A DNA stretch of 64,000 nucleotides, from NCBI RefSeq assembly GCF_958979055.1, contig NC_084895.1, positions 1,350,001 through 1,414,000 of the forward strand. The letters run 5' to 3'. The stretch comes from Alnus glutinosa. Lineage: Eukaryota > Streptophyta > Magnoliopsida > Fagales > Betulaceae. The notes beneath the pieces are model-generated. The model made no database searches and was not told where the DNA came from. It saw only the letters and a program-made list of their open reading frames with translations. This document shows, piece after piece, positions 60,385 to 64,000 of the stretch; position 1 is the first letter of the stretch; every line of letters begins with the position of its first letter. The position numbers and the translations under genes were made by a program.

Positions 60385-60597
60385 TAAAGAGAGGTTTGCT
60401 TCTCTTTGACGCAGACTTAAAGAGTGAAATAATAAGATTAAAAAAAAAATGTAAAATTTCTTTAACTTTTTAGTTTTATTTATTAGAATAACATGTGTAC
60501 GTCGTCATTTTACAGTTTTACTATAGTTGATTTCTAGCCGACACACGTCTTCAAATTGTTTTTTACTAATCATTTTACTATAGAAGAAGAGGTTTGC

Positions 60598-60628
<31 letters not shown>

Positions 60629-61470
60629 AATACCACTTTCATTCCTAAGAGCAGGTTACAAACAATAAAACAGAGGAGTGAGTTACCCCAACAAAAACCC
60701 AAACTTGATACAACCGTGCCTGTCACAAGGAGGGAAATGGTGTTTTCCAATTTCAGAAGAACTAAAAATGTCTCGGTCCTTTTAACCTTGGAGAAAGTCA
60801 AAGATTTGTCCAAACAAGTCAGACTAAGGACCAAACCAGTGAAGAACAGGGACATGACCCGTGCAAAAGCCGTCAACCTTGTTCAAAACAACCCTGATGA
60901 AAGGATTGGGCGGGCATTAATTGATTTGGTAAAGAGAGTAACAACCCCTATACAAGGGGTAGAGAAAAGCAAGTACAACTAATAACATATCAAAAGCTCT
61001 AGAGAAAAGGTCTCCAACAAAGACCAAAACCCAACCACATAAAATATAAAGACAAAAAACAGTTAAAATATTACAAAAAACCATTGCTATAGACCAGTGG
61101 ACAAGGTCATTGAAGGTGAAAATCTGCTCGAAAGTCATCTGGATCTAGCGCGTAAAGTGCACGCTCCGACAAGTTGGAACCAGATATTAAGCGGCTGATG
61201 CAGACCGAAAGAGTGAAATAATAATAATAAAAAGTAAAATTTCTTTAAATTTTTAATTTTATATATTAATATTTTTTTTATTAAAATCACATGTGTTGTC
61301 GTTTTACTATAATTATTCTAGCCGACACACGTCTTCAAATTATTTTTGACCAGTTTTGTTGTGATCGAGTAAAAAGGTATAAAAGAAGAGGTTTGCTTCA
61401 CTTTGACGCAGACTGAAAGAGTGAAATAATAATAAATAAAAAATGGAAATATTTTTTTAAAGTCTTAGTT
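60385..61470. repeat. About 200-bp direct repeats interrupted by an insertion
   Basis: AGAGGTTTGCTTC, AAGAGTGAAATAATAA and GCCGACACACGTCTTCAAATT occur at about 60390-60590 and again at about 61190-61400, with a partial third unit at 61386-61470. Confidence 0.7.
60598..61194 (-). mobile_element. Retroposon-like insertion with a 3' A tail, minus strand
   Basis: It splits the second repeat unit. Read on the minus strand it ends with AATGAAAGTGGTATTT followed by long A runs, like the tail of a non-LTR element. The 88-codon plus-strand frame (60716-60982) matches nothing I know. No target duplication was identified. Confidence 0.45.
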
Positions 61471-61509
61471 ATATATATTAACGATTTATATAATTTTAGA
61501 AAATAGAAC

Positions 61510-62162
61510 TGGTCATTTTATATAATTTATTTCCTTGTTCAACAAATATAAAGAAGAGAAATGTTTCACGTCTCATGTCCGTCAGTGTAAAAAGCTACTT
61601 TTTCTCCTTTCTTTGACTTTTTACCCACCACATTAGCATTCAGTGCAGCCTAATTTTAGCCATTTTGAGATACGTTATTCAGTATATTTGGATTTTTATT
61701 TTTTTTTTTAATTTCTTCATTTTAAAATTTAATTATTAAATTTGTAAGACTTACACGTGTAGGTGACATCAGCATAAAAAGATGTGTAAAACTTTATCAT
61801 TGAATATGTCTATGGAACCCAAATAAATTTCTAAGTAAAAAAGTTTACTTAAAAAAAAATGTAAAAGCTGTTTTTTTTTTCTCTATTCTTTATGACTAGG
61901 GTGGTAAACGAGCCAACGAGTTGAGTTCGAACAGGTAGTGCATATCCAAGCTCGACTTTAATTTGAGCTTGGCTTAGCTCGCCAAGGAGAATTTCTTGTG
62001 CGAGCTTGCCTGCTAGGCAAGTCGAGTACTCGAAATTTAGCTTGTCTAACTCAGCTAACAAAGAATTTATAGATTTTTTTTTTCTTTAACTTAACCAGCT
62101 CATCTTCCCAACCAACCATCAGATGAGACAAATTGAATTAAATAACGTTAGTAAAAACTTTT
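61510..62162. repeat. Segmental duplication, copy 2
   Basis: Counterpart of 58325-59003 without any HSP70 coding sequence beside it. Confidence 0.85.
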
Positions 62163-63289
62163 AGGCCTCGCTCGGTTTGCGAAATAAACTCTTGGAATTG
62201 AATGATTAGTTCATAAGAATAGTCATTACTTTGTTTGGTAGGGGTCTATTTTTTAGAATAGTTATTCCAATGGAAATAACTATTCCCTTACGAAGTGGAA
62301 TACCTATTCCTCTAAAAAAATGAGAGGAATAGCTATTCTTAGGGGTGAGCATAAAATCAATGACATCCATGCGGGGGTGGGTGACATGGGGCGGGGGATG
62401 CGGGGTTTGCGGGTTGTGCGGGTATCCCCGGTTCAAGCCAAAACATGAGAAAAATCAAACCAAAGCCAAATTCAATACCAAACATAGACAAGCAGTGATA
62501 ATTCTTTCCAGTGTATGTTGCGTATAAGAGGAACCCACAACAGCAACAACAAGAAGAATATTCTTGAAAGAGGATTGCCATAAAGAAAATTAGTCATTCT
62601 TGGACTCACCTTCTCATCCTGTATATCAACAACACTTCTTGGTAATGCTTTGTTTACCCATAGGCCACTGGACCCGCGGAGCCAGCGAAGATGGGAACGA
62701 TCGATCGAGGTTGTGGTGCTGTGCGGCGTAGGAGAAGAAAAGGGAAGATGAAGTTAGGGTTTTTTCTGGATAGTTGCGTTTTAGTATTTATGCTAAACAC
62801 ACCGTTTGGAGTAGGGATTGTAATGACTAATAGTTGTAACACACTTTAAAAAATACTACAACTTGCATGTGACACGTGGTCCACTAGTCTTCAGCTCTTC
62901 ATCTTCCAGATTCTTCCTCTTCTCTTCTTTCCGTTTTAGGTTTCACCATTTCAACTTCGGCTCTTCTTTTCCTTTCTTCTTTTCACAAATCCTCTAGGCT
63001 CCAATCCTCCTCCATTCCGCGGTCCTCTTTCACTTGTAGCGAAGATGAAGAGAAGAGGAAGATGAAGAGTTAGAAGAAGAAGAAGAAAATAAGAGAAACA
63101 TGAAAAGGGGGGTGCGGCTGCGACGCGCTAGGGTTAAGGAAAGGGGGGTATGGTTTTTTTAATTATATATATAATTTGTGCGGGTTGGGGCGGTGTGGGG
63201 CGGGTCCCTAGCTTCTTTCAAATGGTCCCCCCGCAACCCACACCGCACCGTGCGGGGCCCAAATACATGTAATATCCCAGTTTTTTTTT

Positions 63290-63337
<48 letters not shown>

Positions 63338-63364
63338 ATAACTTATTAAGTAAGTTGTAAAAAA

Positions 63365-63396
<32 letters not shown>

Positions 63397-63410
63397 AAAA
63401 GAGGAAGCAA
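62163..63410. other. Transposon-derived intergenic DNA
   Basis: 62190-62340 has repeated GGAATAG(C)TATTC palindromes. GCGGG-rich strings at 62370-62430 and 63178-63262 (the latter can fold on itself) resemble hAT-type termini. A (TA)n tract at 63295-63333 and A runs at 63360-63400 follow. No gene supported. Confidence 0.4.
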
Positions 63411-64000
63411 CTTGCACAACAAGTTGTATTATTTTATTATTCTTTTTCTTCCTCTTTCCCAATTCTTCTTATCTCCTTCTTTCTTCTTGTTCTTTCTCGC
63501 CGTGTACACAGAGTCAGTGACAGAGAGAGAGATTGAGAGGGATAGAGAGAGTAAAATCGGGAGAGTGAGAGTGGAACAGAGAGAGAGATTGAGAGAGAAG
63601 AGAAATAGAGAGAGAGAAGCAGAGATCGAGAGAGACAAAGAGAGATGCCGAGAAGAAGACCCGACCCCCGGGAGGTCAGATTTTCCGACCAACCACGGTG
63701 GGTCGGAGCAGAGGACGCCGGCAATGCTATTTCCGGCGGGCCAGGTGTTGTTCCGGCCGAACACCGCGACCCGTGAGCCCAGAAAACCCGAGAGACCCGA
63801 GAACCCGTGACTCACGATCCGTGACCCATTGAACCCGACGGCTTGAAGTTTGGTTTTTCCGGCGATTTTCGGTGGTTCCAGTGGCGATTTCCGGTGGGTT
63901 GAAGCAGAGGCGAAGCCCGGTGGCCGGAGAACACGATTTCCGGCGAGACAGAGCTGGGTTTTCCGTGGGTCGTCGTCGGAGGCGATTTCTGGTAACTTGG
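63411..64000 (+). other. GA-rich then GC-rich segment at the window edge
   Basis: 63520-63650 is a purine-rich (GAGAGA) stretch like a transcribed leader. From 63650 on the sequence is GC-rich with repeated TTCCGGCG words. The open frame 63412-63810 is Arg/Glu-rich because of the GA tract. This may be the leader of a gene or an LTR element lying to the right; it cannot be decided here. Confidence 0.35.

Noticed and set aside
60716-60982. 88-codon frame with a balanced-looking translation
   Set aside because: Inside a retroposon-like insertion, no recognised family and no continuation; kept only as part of the insertion.
63412-63815. Arg/Glu-rich plus frame and Ser/Leu-rich minus frames
   Set aside because: Produced by the GAGAGA tract; no conserved motif.
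1-64000. A novel multi-gene defence or metabolic cluster
   Set aside because: The seven genes belong to unrelated pathways and their order is explained by ordinary plant synteny; no co-functional neighbours were seen.

Overview
The window is nuclear DNA from a eudicot plant, probably a woody rosid. Genes have GT-AG introns and their closest recognisable relatives are Arabidopsis proteins. Intergenic DNA is AT-rich and crowded with MITE-like elements, 5'-truncated L1 elements and simple repeats. Seven protein-coding genes can be supported: six recognised by family and one plant gene I do not recognise. I see no rRNA, tRNA, CRISPR or other prokaryotic feature and no intact autonomous transposon.

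Layout: (1) 1-200, minus: first exons of a YABBY gene of the INNER NO OUTER type, leaving the window on the left. (2) 5173-7241, minus: BIR1-type LRR receptor-like kinase, two exons. (3) 7.3-19 kb: repeat-rich intergenic DNA with two large fold-back elements and several tandem duplications. (4) 19197-26277, plus: uncharacterised four-exon gene with four 41-aa acidic repeats; its 3.5-kb last intron holds two L1 fragments and a possible gene fragment. (5) about 30.4-38.0 kb, plus: FRIGIDA-like 3; the region upstream of its start codon, probably a long 5' leader intron, carries an eight-copy degenerate tandem array. (6) 40079-45052, plus: ZIP4/SPO22, the meiotic TPR protein. (7) 45.47-47.59 kb: probable non-autonomous Helitron in minus orientation. 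(8) 48788-52328, plus: chloroplast rhodanese-like protein of the STR4A type, with an L1 fragment in intron 1. (9) 54976-58217, minus: cytosolic-type HSP70 that stops about 75 residues early. (10) 58.3-64 kb: duplicated and transposon-derived DNA ending in a GC-rich segment.

The genes do not form one pathway: they cover ovule development, immunity/cell death control, flowering-related FRIGIDA family, meiotic crossover, chloroplast and chaperone functions. BIR1, FRL3 and ZIP4 occur in the same order as the neighbouring Arabidopsis loci At5g48380, At5g48385 and At5g48390, so this block looks like conserved microsynteny with one extra gene and much repeat DNA inserted between BIR1 and FRL3. I found no convincing new multi-gene system. 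The most unusual items are the FRL3 leader array, the repeat-bearing unknown gene with a duplicated splice donor, the shortened HSP70 whose upstream DNA is duplicated 3.2 kb away, and a 28-nt intron-like gap in the INO-like gene.
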